Part shown: piece after piece, positions 35,191 through 42,315 of the stretch
Position numbering within the stretch: the stretch's first letter is position 1
Layout: each line of letters starts with the position of its first letter
From: Polyangiaceae bacterium
GTDB lineage: Bacteria > Myxococcota_A > Polyangia > Polyangiales > Polyangiaceae
DNA length: 64,000 nt
Assembly (NCBI GenBank): GCA_041389725.1
Contig: JAWKRG010000002.1
Location: 248,001-312,000 of the forward strand
Direction of reading: 5' to 3'
Notes under the pieces: generated by a model
What the model was told of the DNA's origin: nothing
The model's database searches: none
Seen by the model: the letters and a program-made list of their open reading frames with translations, nothing else
Translations under genes and position numbers: made by a program

Positions 35191-35208
35191 TGTTATCAGC
35201 CGATAACA
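35191..35208. promoter_or_regulatory. operator-like inverted repeat running into the tetR-type start codon
   Basis: TGTTATC-AGCC-GATAACA: perfect 7-base arms with a 4-base spacer, in a 39-base divergent region. The last A is the A of the regulator's ATG, and the left arm is 23 bases from the hemerythrin GTG. An 18-base palindrome of this form next to its own tetR-type gene is typical of an autoregulatory TetR operator. The regulator shows no Shine-Dalgarno sequence here, so its transcript may be leaderless. Confidence 0.65.
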
Positions 35209-36311
35209 TGACGTTCGGGGTCCGGCGAGAGAAAACCGACCGCCGGGGGCAGATCATCCAAGCCACCCTCGAGCTGCTCGGTGAGGTGAACCTCGATCAG
35301 TTGACCACGCGGCAGATCGCCAAGGCCTTGGGCGTTTCTCAGCCTTCACTGTTTCGCCACTTCCCGTCCAAAGACCAATTGCTGCTCGAGGTCGTCGAGC
35401 ACGCACGCGCAGAGTTGTTGGAGATGGGGGCTCGCGTGCTCGAACGACACAAGAGCGGACGAGCGCGACTGGAAGAACTCGCTGCCACCTTGTTCGAACA
35501 CCTACAGAAGCATCCAGGCCTCCCGCGCCTGCTCTTCGCCCACGCTGCCATCGGCGACGGCCCGCTGTTCGACGCACTGCGCGGTCTGCACGCATCCCAA
35601 GCCGCGCTCTTGACGGAGTTGGTGCGACAAGGCCAGGCGGAGGGCAGCTTGGCTCCCGACATTCAACCGCAGGATGCCGCGACGCTCTTCGTCGGGCTGC
35701 TTCAGGGAATAACGCTGTCCCGCCGCTTGCTCCCGCGGGACGAATCCTTGGTGACCGAAGGCAGGCGTCTGCTCGGCCTGTGGCTGCGCGGCATGCAGAG
35801 CGACGCTGAATGCACGGCGGTGCCCCGCATAGCCGCCGAACCGCAGCCTCGTCCGAACGGCCCGCCGCTCGCGCTGCTCGATGTTGCGCCCATCTTGAAG
35901 GGTGGGGTCGATCCCCTCGACACGATCTTGGAGCACCTGGCGAGGGTGGGACCGACGGGCGTGCTCTTGGTATTCGCGCCCTTCCGCCCCTCGCCGCTCA
36001 TCCAACTCCTCACCGAGCGCGGTCACGGCGTCGAAGTGGAGCGCTTGTCCAGCCGCTACTTTCGCGTGCAAATCGTCAACGGCGGCGGCCTGCGGATCGC
36101 AGATCTGCGCGAGCTGGAAGCGCCCGAACCCCTCGAACGCGTGCTGGAAGCCGCCGCCACGCTGCGCGATGGAGCCGTGTATCTGGCGCGCTTACCTCGT
36201 CATCCGCGCATGCTGTTGCCACATCTGGACGCGCGCGCAGTTCGCTATCGAGTGCTTGACGAACCCGACGGCAGTGCGCTGCTGCGCGTCGAAGGCACAG
36301 TCGCCGAGTAG
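35208..36311 (+). CDS. TetR-family regulator fused to tandem DUF2249 domains
   Basis: 367 aa. Residues about 10-55 are a TetR helix-turn-helix (RGQIIQATLELLGEVNLDQL, then ARQIAKALGVSQPSLFRHFP-like: TTRQIAKALGVSQPSLFRHF), followed by a helical TetR ligand-type domain to about 195. After a Pro-rich linker there are two DUF2249-like modules: LALLDVAPILKGGVDPLDTI with FAPFRPSPLIQLLTERGHGV (about 223-290) and LRIADLRELEAPEPLERVLE with YLARLPRHPRMLLPHL (about 297-362). DUF2249 is usually a stand-alone or hemerythrin-linked domain in nitrogen-oxide gene clusters; its fusion to TetR is unusual and suggests direct sensing. ATG 35208 overlaps the operator-like repeat. Followed after 7 bases by the membrane protein. 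Confidence 0.83.
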   Translation: MTFGVRREKTDRRGQIIQATLELLGEVNLDQLTTRQIAKALGVSQPSLFRHFPSKDQLLLEVVEHARAELLEMGARVLERHKSGRARLEELAATLFEHLQKHPGLPRLLFAHAAIGDGPLFDALRGLHASQAALLTELVRQGQAEGSLAPDIQPQDAATLFVGLLQGITLSRRLLPRDESLVTEGRRLLGLWLRGMQSDAECTAVPRIAAEPQPRPNGPPLALLDVAPILKGGVDPLDTILEHLARVGPTGVLLVFAPFRPSPLIQLLTERGHGVEVERLSSRYFRVQIVNGGGLRIADLRELEAPEPLERVLEAAATLRDGAVYLARLPRHPRMLLPHLDARAVRYRVLDEPDGSALLRVEGTVAE

Positions 36312-36318
36312 AGCCGGC

Positions 36319-37638
36319 ATGAGCGACATGAACACCGCGGGGCTGCGTTTGGAACAAGCGCCGCCGCTCTCCGTCGTAGCAGGCTTCTTCGTGGTCGCGC
36401 CGCTGTTCCTCGTCGCGGGCGGAGTGCTCCTGCTGGTGCACGGCTCCGCGCTGCTGGCAACTCGCCTCTCGAGCGCGACCGCGGCCCTCGCTCACTTCGC
36501 CACACTGGGCTTCTTGGCTTCCACCATGCTGGGTGCGCTCTACCAGATGATCCCTGTGGTGGCCGGGCGCCCAGTGCCCTTCGTTCGCGTCGCCTACGCA
36601 GTGCTCGGCCTCCACGTCCTAGGCGTGTCGAGCCTCGCCGTGGGGCTACTCGGTGACAGCCGCCCAGCACTGCACAGCGCTGCCACGTGTCTTGGCCTCG
36701 GCTTCATCGGATTCCTTGGTCCCGTGCTGACCGCCGTGTTTCGCGCGCCCACGCGAACCGCGACGACGCGCGGCATGGCGGTGGCTTTGGCGGGCCTGTG
36801 CGTCGTGGTGGTGCTCGGCACTACGCTTGCGGCAACACGCGGCTCGAGTGCCCTCGGCGCCGAGTATCCGCGGTTACTCGTGCTTCACGCCGGATTTGGC
36901 TTGGTCGTGTGGCTCGGGGGCCTCGTGTGCGCCGTCAGCTTTCAGGTCGTGCCGATGTTCTACTTGGCGCCAGAGAGCAGATCTGCAGTGCCGTTCGGCA
37001 TCGTCGTCGCGATCGCATTGACGCTGCTCGGCTTGATGAGCGTGCTCGTGCTGCGCCCCGACTCCGACCTCTTCTGGCTGGCCGCGCTCGCTCCCGGCGG
37101 CGTCGCGGTGTGGGGAGTGCATCCGGTCGTCACCTTGCGAGCCTTGGCAGCGCGTCGACGGAAGCGTTCGGATCCGAGCCTTCGCTCGTGGCAACTGGGT
37201 CTCGCGTGCGGAACCGTGCTGCTGCCCCTCGCGATCGCAGCTTCGTGGTTGGAGGACTCGCGCTGGGCCATCGCCCTGGGCTGGCTGCTGCTAGTGGGTT
37301 GGGGCACGAGCATCGTGCAAGGAATGCTCAGTCGCATCGTGCCTTTCCTGGTGTGGTTTCACCGTTTCTCGTCCTGGATCGGCAAAGCGCCAGTTCCGCC
37401 CATGCGTCGCCTGTGGCCCGCAGGTCCGGGCCGCGCTGCGCCCTACGCGCAACTCTTCACCGTGCTCGCCGGCCTGCTTGCCATCGCGCTACGCAGCGAC
37501 TGGGCCGCACGCGCAGCCGGCGTGGGCCTCGCCAGCGTGGGCACGCTCCTGCTCTACTGCGTCGCACGCGTCCTGCGAGAACCTGCGCCCGTCGCACCTG
37601 CGCCCGCAGCGGGCGGCAATCCGGTCACGATGACGTGA
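36319..37638 (+). CDS. 12-helix NnrS/heme-copper-oxidase-like membrane protein
   Basis: 439 aa with about 12 hydrophobic helices. Conserved-looking patches with His inside or beside helices (LAHFATLGFLASTMLGALYQ, ending MIPVVAG; RLLVLHAGFGLVVWLGGLVC; RIVPFLVWFHRFSSW) resemble the NnrS and cbb3-subunit-I-like proteins often found with DUF2249 and hemerythrin genes in denitrifiers. The full six-His set and Cu site of a true oxidase are not apparent, so oxidase activity is not claimed. It is 7 bases after the TetR-DUF2249 gene and surely co-transcribed. A heme- or NO-related membrane role is inferred. Confidence 0.78.
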   Translation: MSDMNTAGLRLEQAPPLSVVAGFFVVAPLFLVAGGVLLLVHGSALLATRLSSATAALAHFATLGFLASTMLGALYQMIPVVAGRPVPFVRVAYAVLGLHVLGVSSLAVGLLGDSRPALHSAATCLGLGFIGFLGPVLTAVFRAPTRTATTRGMAVALAGLCVVVVLGTTLAATRGSSALGAEYPRLLVLHAGFGLVVWLGGLVCAVSFQVVPMFYLAPESRSAVPFGIVVAIALTLLGLMSVLVLRPDSDLFWLAALAPGGVAVWGVHPVVTLRALAARRRKRSDPSLRSWQLGLACGTVLLPLAIAASWLEDSRWAIALGWLLLVGWGTSIVQGMLSRIVPFLVWFHRFSSWIGKAPVPPMRRLWPAGPGRAAPYAQLFTVLAGLLAIALRSDWAARAAGVGLASVGTLLLYCVARVLREPAPVAPAPAAGGNPVTMT

Positions 37639-37647
37639 CTCACCTGT

Positions 37648-37663
37648 TGGCCCCCGGGGGCCA
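37648..37663. terminator. 16-bp GC-only palindrome after the membrane protein gene
   Basis: TGGCCCCCGGGGGCCA is a perfect 16-base palindrome starting 10 bases after the NnrS-like stop. It could form a cruciform or an RNA hairpin without a free loop. There is no T tract after it, but it is placed as a terminator would be and is followed at once by the G-run element. Confidence 0.35.
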
Positions 37664-37666
37664 CTC

Positions 37667-37686
37667 GGGTTGGGGTTGGGGTTGGG
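37667..37686 (+). repeat. telomere-like TTGGGG repeat, G-quadruplex motif
   Basis: GGGTTGGGGTTGGGGTTGGG: four G-runs of 3-4 separated by TT loops, an ideal intramolecular G-quadruplex sequence, in the 263-base intergenic region between the NnrS-like gene and the converging VWA gene. No similar run is seen elsewhere in the window. The rest of that intergenic region holds nothing I recognise except a run of eight A on the + strand near 37852. Confidence 0.6.
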
Positions 37687-37901
37687 TCTCGCCGCGCGGC
37701 ACCGCGGACGTCGCCTCCCACCCTGCGCGACGCGCACGCGAACCACCGGGACGGTCCTGACAGCCGCCAAGCGAGGTTGTCGTTTGCCGGCCAATGACGC
37801 CCTGAACCAACCAACCCTCTGCGAATCTCCGCGACCCTGGCGTCGTAGCGGAAAAAAAAGCCCGCCCAGTTGCGAAGACTACTCCGCGACCAGGAACGGC
37901 C

Positions 37902-39446
37902 CTAGTGCGGGATGCCGCTGACGGCGTCGCGGGCGATGAGCTGGCCCGCGGAGGCGTCTTCGCCCTTGTGTCCACTGAGGCGCGTGAGCGTCTTGTTCAG
38001 CGTGGCCACGAGCTCCAGCTCCTTTGCGAGGCTGCCATCGTGGGCGTCGTTCATGCGTTTGTGCAATGCGCGCACGAGTTGGTACGCCTCCTCGGTCTTG
38101 TTCTGCTGGCCGTGCAGAATCGAGGCCTTCTTCAGAGTCGTGACCTCGTCCACGAGGAGCATGCCGCGCGCGAGGCCCAGGGGCATCTTCGCCTTCGCCA
38201 GCAGCGGAAAACTCAATTGATCGCTGTTGCGCCGCTTTTGCGTGTCGACGTAGGTGAGCTGCACGTCGGCGATCGCGCCTGCGGGCGCTGGCAGTGCACC
38301 GACCTTCGGCGCGAAACCAAAGTAGATGCCGCCCTTGTCCTTGCTCAGGAAAATCGTCTCGATCTCCATCGACAAGCCACCACTCTTGGTGCGCTTCACC
38401 ATCTCACCAGGAACCCCGTAGAGCCCGACCAGCTCGAAGCCCTTGCGAGGCGTCACCTCCAGGCGCATGTCGTGGGCGAGCTCGGTCACCAGCGTGTCGA
38501 AGTCACGGGTGAAGCGTGCGCGCATGTCCCCGGGCTGGGGAAAGAACACCAAATTGCCGCCTCGCACGCTGCTGATCGCGGTCGCCAACTCGGCACCGAA
38601 GTGGGTGGACACCCCGACCGTGGTCAGGCCGATACCCTGCCGGCTGGCTGCGCGAGCCATGCCCATGAAGCTGTCCTTGTCCGTTGCGCCGACGTTGGGC
38701 CGCTCGTCGGTGAAGAGCATGACCCGAGTTTGGCCTGCGAACCCGGAGCGGGAGCGAGCGGCGAGATCGAACCCGACGCGCAACCCCTCTTCCATCGCCG
38801 TGCTGCCTGCGCTCTGGATCTGATCGATGGCCGTCAGCACCTCGTTGCGTCGACTCAGGGATGTGGGGGCCAAGTGCACATGGCTGCGGTCGCCGTAGAG
38901 CACGATGGCAAGGCGATCCCGTGAGGTCATCTGCGTCGCCACCTGACGCAGACTGGCCTTGACCGTGTCGAGGGGATCCCCGCTCATGCTTCCGCTCTTG
39001 TCGACGACGGCCACCAGATTGAGAGGCTTTCGGCGCCAGGTCTTCGGATCCAAGTTCGAGGCGAACCCGAGCTGCGCCAGGTAGCGGACCTCGGGTTGCG
39101 CTACGAGCTCGGCATTGGCTGCGGCGCCGCTCAAACACAGGATCTGCATGCACGGTCGATTGGACGGAAGGGGCAGATCGTGCTGACTGAGCAGCCCTTC
39201 GGCGGTGAAGGTCTTTTCGTGGGGCACTTCGCCGGCCCGAATGCGGTCTCGGGCGTAGTCGATGTCCTGCGCGCCTCCTGGAGTCGCGCCCATGCTCGCG
39301 CGGGGCGCCGCGCGTAGTTTCATCGGGGCTGGGTGCGGAGGCGGGTCGCGGTCCTCGTCGCGGACGGGCCGTCGCGCAGACGCGACGGTCGAACAAAACA
39401 GTGAAAATCCGCACAAAGCCCAGAGCAGCCGCTTTCCCATCGCCAT
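37902..39446 (-). CDS. secreted von Willebrand factor A domain protein
   Basis: 514 aa. Signal peptide MAMGKRLLWALCGFSLFCST. A VWA domain spans about residues 140-320: the metal site DKSGSMSGDPLD is intact, with TAMEEGLRVGFD and LFTDERPNVGATDKDSF. VWA domains bind divalent metal and protein partners. The C-terminal third is beta-rich then helical (LHGQQNKTEEAYQLVRALHK), in the style of the VIT/VWA envelope proteins. AAGG precedes ATG 39446. No AAA ATPase partner adjoins, so this is not a MoxR system. The function is unknown; adhesion or envelope scaffolding is plausible. Confidence 0.75.
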   Translation of the reverse strand: MAMGKRLLWALCGFSLFCSTVASARRPVRDEDRDPPPHPAPMKLRAAPRASMGATPGGAQDIDYARDRIRAGEVPHEKTFTAEGLLSQHDLPLPSNRPCMQILCLSGAAANAELVAQPEVRYLAQLGFASNLDPKTWRRKPLNLVAVVDKSGSMSGDPLDTVKASLRQVATQMTSRDRLAIVLYGDRSHVHLAPTSLSRRNEVLTAIDQIQSAGSTAMEEGLRVGFDLAARSRSGFAGQTRVMLFTDERPNVGATDKDSFMGMARAASRQGIGLTTVGVSTHFGAELATAISSVRGGNLVFFPQPGDMRARFTRDFDTLVTELAHDMRLEVTPRKGFELVGLYGVPGEMVKRTKSGGLSMEIETIFLSKDKGGIYFGFAPKVGALPAPAGAIADVQLTYVDTQKRRNSDQLSFPLLAKAKMPLGLARGMLLVDEVTTLKKASILHGQQNKTEEAYQLVRALHKRMNDAHDGSLAKELELVATLNKTLTRLSGHKGEDASAGQLIARDAVSGIPH

Positions 39447-39502
39447 CGTCCCTTCGCCGGTGAGGGCTGGTACGACCCACGCTGGGAAAAGATCTGCCGT
39501 GC

Positions 39503-40225
39503 TCAGTCTTCGCTGGGTTCGTCGAACTCCACGCGCCGACCGTGCTGACGCATGATGGCGTCGTACTCGGCGAACAGGTTGGTGCCCGTGGGCGTGTGTT
39601 TGCGCAGATCGAGCCCGAGCACGCGAGCCGCGAGCAACCCCGAGAGCGCGACGACGCGCCCCTGCTCGGTATAGCGACTGCCCGAACGCAAGTCCGACAG
39701 ACGCCGTTTGATGGTCTCGGCCAAGCAGCGCTCGATTCGCTCCGAGACGCCGGGAACGTCGAAGGCGTCGCCCAGGGCGCTGGCGTACTCGGAGAATCGT
39801 GGAGCGAAGTCCGCGTTGGCTCTTTCCGAGAGCTGCGCCTCACGCTCGCGCGCAGCCGCCAAGGTCTCGTCGAGGACTTCGTGGATGACTTGCACGTCGA
39901 AGGGCTTGGGAATGAAGCGAATCGCCAGGTCGCGGGTTTGGCGCTCGAGGCGCACGTCGTCTTCTCCGGTGACCAGGGCAATGGTCATGTCGGGATTGTT
40001 GCGACGCAGGTACTCACCGAGGAGCAGGCCCTCCATCCCGGGCAGGCGTTGATCCAAGAACGCAACCTGGAAGCTCCAGCTCACGAGGAGATTCAGGCCG
40101 TCTTCTGCCGACTCGGCGGGCACCGCTTGGTGACCGCGACTCAGCACCAGGTCGACCAGCAATCCGCGAGTCCCCGGATCATCGTCGATGATCAGCACGT
40201 TCAGCTGTTCCGCATCCGCCTGCAT
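39503..40225 (-). CDS. response regulator with unrecognised C-terminal domain
   Basis: 240 aa. Residues about 8-125 are a receiver domain: acidic pair in VLIIDDDPGTRG, phosphoacceptor Asp in VAFLDQRLPGMEG, Thr/Ser in IALVTGEDDV, and Lys in RFIPKPFDVQVI. The remaining 115 residues are helical and charged (ERCLAETIKRRLSDLRSGSR, RRVEFDEPSED at the end) and do not show a winged-helix or AAA domain, so output may be protein-protein. There is no histidine kinase gene next to it, so it is an orphan regulator here. ATG 40225 replaces an upstream start that adds an Arg-rich tail. Confidence 0.8.
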   Translation of the reverse strand: MQADAEQLNVLIIDDDPGTRGLLVDLVLSRGHQAVPAESAEDGLNLLVSWSFQVAFLDQRLPGMEGLLLGEYLRRNNPDMTIALVTGEDDVRLERQTRDLAIRFIPKPFDVQVIHEVLDETLAAAREREAQLSERANADFAPRFSEYASALGDAFDVPGVSERIERCLAETIKRRLSDLRSGSRYTEQGRVVALSGLLAARVLGLDLRKHTPTGTNLFAEYDAIMRQHGRRVEFDEPSED

Positions 40226-40334
40226 GCCGCACCGAGGTCGAGGGTACGGGACCCAGCGCGCCCTGTCACGACGAGCGCGCTGGAAGGGCGCGAGGTGAGG
40301 GCAGACGCGCCCTGAAGCGCGGCTGCAGGCGGCT

Positions 40335-41414
40335 TCAGACTTCGAAAGTCTGGAAACGGATCTGGTTCTCGTCGGCGATGCCCAGGCCAAGCTCCCCGGC
40401 CGTTCGCAGGTAGCGCGGCTCGCGCTTGGCTTCGCTCAGGCTCTTGAGATTGCGCTTCTTGCGCTCGGCCTCCACGGCCTTCCAGCCCACGATGTCCTGT
40501 GCAACGGGGTCCGTGGCCACGTAGACCGCGCCGTGCAGGATGCGCGTATTCGGATCCTTGTCCAGGGGCCCCTTGTCGTAGGTGAGCTTGAAGCCGTCGG
40601 TGATGTGCAGGCGCACGCGACTGGTCACGATGGGGTGGTTGTACAGCATCGCGATCTGTGGGCTGGCCTGGTGCGCGTGGTGATCGTGGGGATTGTTGAC
40701 GGTCCCGTGGGTGATGTTCTTCAGACAGCCAGTGTAGCCGCAGATCGAGTGGTCCTTGATCTGACTCATGTCGATCACGGCGGTGGACTCGAGCAGTTGT
40801 CGAGCGTAGCGCGTGGGGATCCCCTGATAGATGCGTACGTCCTGCATCGGGTGATCTTTGTTGTTGTGGGTCGCGGTCAGAACGCCCTCGGGGAGCTTCC
40901 ACTTGCGCACACCAACGCGCGTTCCCATCAGGAAATTGGGGAACTGCTCGAAGACCATGATCTTGTCGGCGGGGACGCCAAGCTTGAGCAGCCCCTCCAC
41001 CACCGGCAGGATGAGTTCGAAGTTGGTCGCCATGGTGTGGCCCTTCTGGCCCGCGATGCCGTTGGGCTTGATGGCAACCACATCGTTCTTGTGAATGAAC
41101 TTGCCGAGTGCCGCGACCAGGTTCGGGGCGCCGGTGAACTCCATCATCGCTTTCTCGAGTAGCCGACGCGCGACTTCTTCCTTGGGCCACAGCAGGTTCG
41201 GCTGCATCACGTCCTTGTGATCGCCTTTGGCGGCCACCTTCACCACCTTGCCTGGGATGGCCATCGGCACGAACCCGGCCGGCGGCTTGGCCGTCAGGCT
41301 GGCGGCCTCGGGCAGTGCTTCCGCCGGGTCGGCGCTGAGCAGGAGCGCTGTGCTGGCGCCCACTCCGCCCTTGAGGGCGTCGCGGCGGCTGAGCCGAGTC
41401 TTGGCCTGGGTCAT
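40335..41414 (-). CDS. Tat-exported DUF362 protein
   Basis: 359 aa. The N-terminus RLSRRDALKGGVGASTALLL is a twin-arginine signal, so the folded protein is exported, probably with a cofactor. The body is DUF362: VVAIKPNGIAGQKGHTMATN, MVFEQFPNFLMGTRVG, IDMSQIKDHSICGYTGCLKN, and ATDPVAQDIVGWKAVEAERK. It has few cysteines (SICGYTGC), so an Fe-S cluster is not obvious. ATG 41414 is fixed by GGAGGA upstream and by the Tat motif; a longer frame is possible but would put residues before the Tat signal. It is a second, exported DUF362 in this window besides the cytoplasmic one at 4090. Confidence 0.78.
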   Translation of the reverse strand: MTQAKTRLSRRDALKGGVGASTALLLSADPAEALPEAASLTAKPPAGFVPMAIPGKVVKVAAKGDHKDVMQPNLLWPKEEVARRLLEKAMMEFTGAPNLVAALGKFIHKNDVVAIKPNGIAGQKGHTMATNFELILPVVEGLLKLGVPADKIMVFEQFPNFLMGTRVGVRKWKLPEGVLTATHNNKDHPMQDVRIYQGIPTRYARQLLESTAVIDMSQIKDHSICGYTGCLKNITHGTVNNPHDHHAHQASPQIAMLYNHPIVTSRVRLHITDGFKLTYDKGPLDKDPNTRILHGAVYVATDPVAQDIVGWKAVEAERKKRNLKSLSEAKREPRYLRTAGELGLGIADENQIRFQTFEV

Positions 41415-41500
41415 GTGCAAATCCTCCGAGTAAAAGCGGTAACATGTCGGCAAATCGCGAGCAAATTCAGCCTCGTAGGCCCGCGGAATCAATCAGCTTT

Positions 41501-41510
41501 GTAACGTTAC
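41501..41510. promoter_or_regulatory. 10-bp palindrome in divergent region
   Basis: GTAACGTTAC is a perfect palindrome in the 243-base divergent region between the Tat-DUF362 and coiled-coil genes. A related half-site GGTAACAT lies at about 41438. It may be a regulator site. No other feature is seen in this stretch beyond a GC-rich segment near 41580-41600. Confidence 0.3.
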
Positions 41511-41657
41511 GGCACTTTCCTGGCCTGATGGTGCGCCAAGGAAAGGCTGACGACGAGGCTCGACGAGAACGCCGTGGATTCGCCTCCGCGGGGGCGGGGA
41601 TCGCATAATCGCAGCGTCGCGCATGATTGCCCCACCCCACGCCCTGGAGCCGAGCCC

Positions 41658-42266
41658 GTGAGCCGCGAAGAGTCCTTGGCGCAAGCACAGTCCAAAGTCA
41701 GATCCCTGACGGCGGAGCTTGCGCAGGTGCGCAAAGAGCTGAAGGCGATTCACGCCCTTCACGAGAATCGGCTTGCACAGATCCAGGCCAAGCACGCGGC
41801 CGAGCTCGAGCTGGCTCGCGGCACGAGTCGCGCGCAAGTGGAGATCGCTGGCGCACGCGCCGCAGCGGAAGTCGCCGTGGCGAAGGCGCAACGCGAAGAC
41901 GAAGAGCTCACGCGACGCACCGAGTACGAGCGCTTGGAAGCACTGGTGAACGAGTTGAGTGAAGAGATAGACGTGCTGTCGACCTTCTCTCGGGAGCGCG
42001 CAGCCGCGTTCTACGAGGAGCGCGTGCGGCGCGATCAGGCCGACGTGCAGCGCACCGAAGCGCAGCGCAAGGAAACGAAACGAGCCCTGCAGCAAGCCAA
42101 ACATCACGCGCAGAGCAGCGGCTTGCGGACGGCGACGGACATGGCAGCCATCGACGCGGCACTTGCGTTGGCAAGCGCTCAGTTTCAGGAGGCGGATCTG
42201 ATCTACCGCGACGCGGCGGCGCGCCTGGCCGACTCGGAACGCAAGCTCGCGGCGGCCCGCGGCTAG
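41658..42266 (+). CDS. coiled-coil protein of unknown function
   Basis: About 202 aa from GTG 41658, with GGAG ten bases upstream; an ATG at 41574 in the same frame would add 28 Pro/Arg/His-rich residues that look non-native. Almost the whole protein is predicted alpha-helical coiled coil (SKVRSLTAELAQVRKELKAI, AEVAVAKAQREDEELTRRTE, AQRKETKRALQQAKHHAQSS) with no hydrophobic segment or signal peptide. It is Ala/Glu/Arg/Gln-rich. It may be cytoskeletal or scaffold-like. No family recognised. Confidence 0.6.
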   Translation: MSREESLAQAQSKVRSLTAELAQVRKELKAIHALHENRLAQIQAKHAAELELARGTSRAQVEIAGARAAAEVAVAKAQREDEELTRRTEYERLEALVNELSEEIDVLSTFSRERAAAFYEERVRRDQADVQRTEAQRKETKRALQQAKHHAQSSGLRTATDMAAIDAALALASAQFQEADLIYRDAAARLADSERKLAAARG

Positions 42267-42315
42267 GCGCGCGCAGGCGACGGCACTAAGCGCGCGCAGG
42301 CGAAGGCCCGAGCGG

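Noticed and set aside
34095..35207. A 738-residue frame extends upstream of the TetR start.
   Set aside because: It runs antisense through the hemerythrin and kinase genes, and its residues are low-complexity shadow; the TetR fold begins at 35208.
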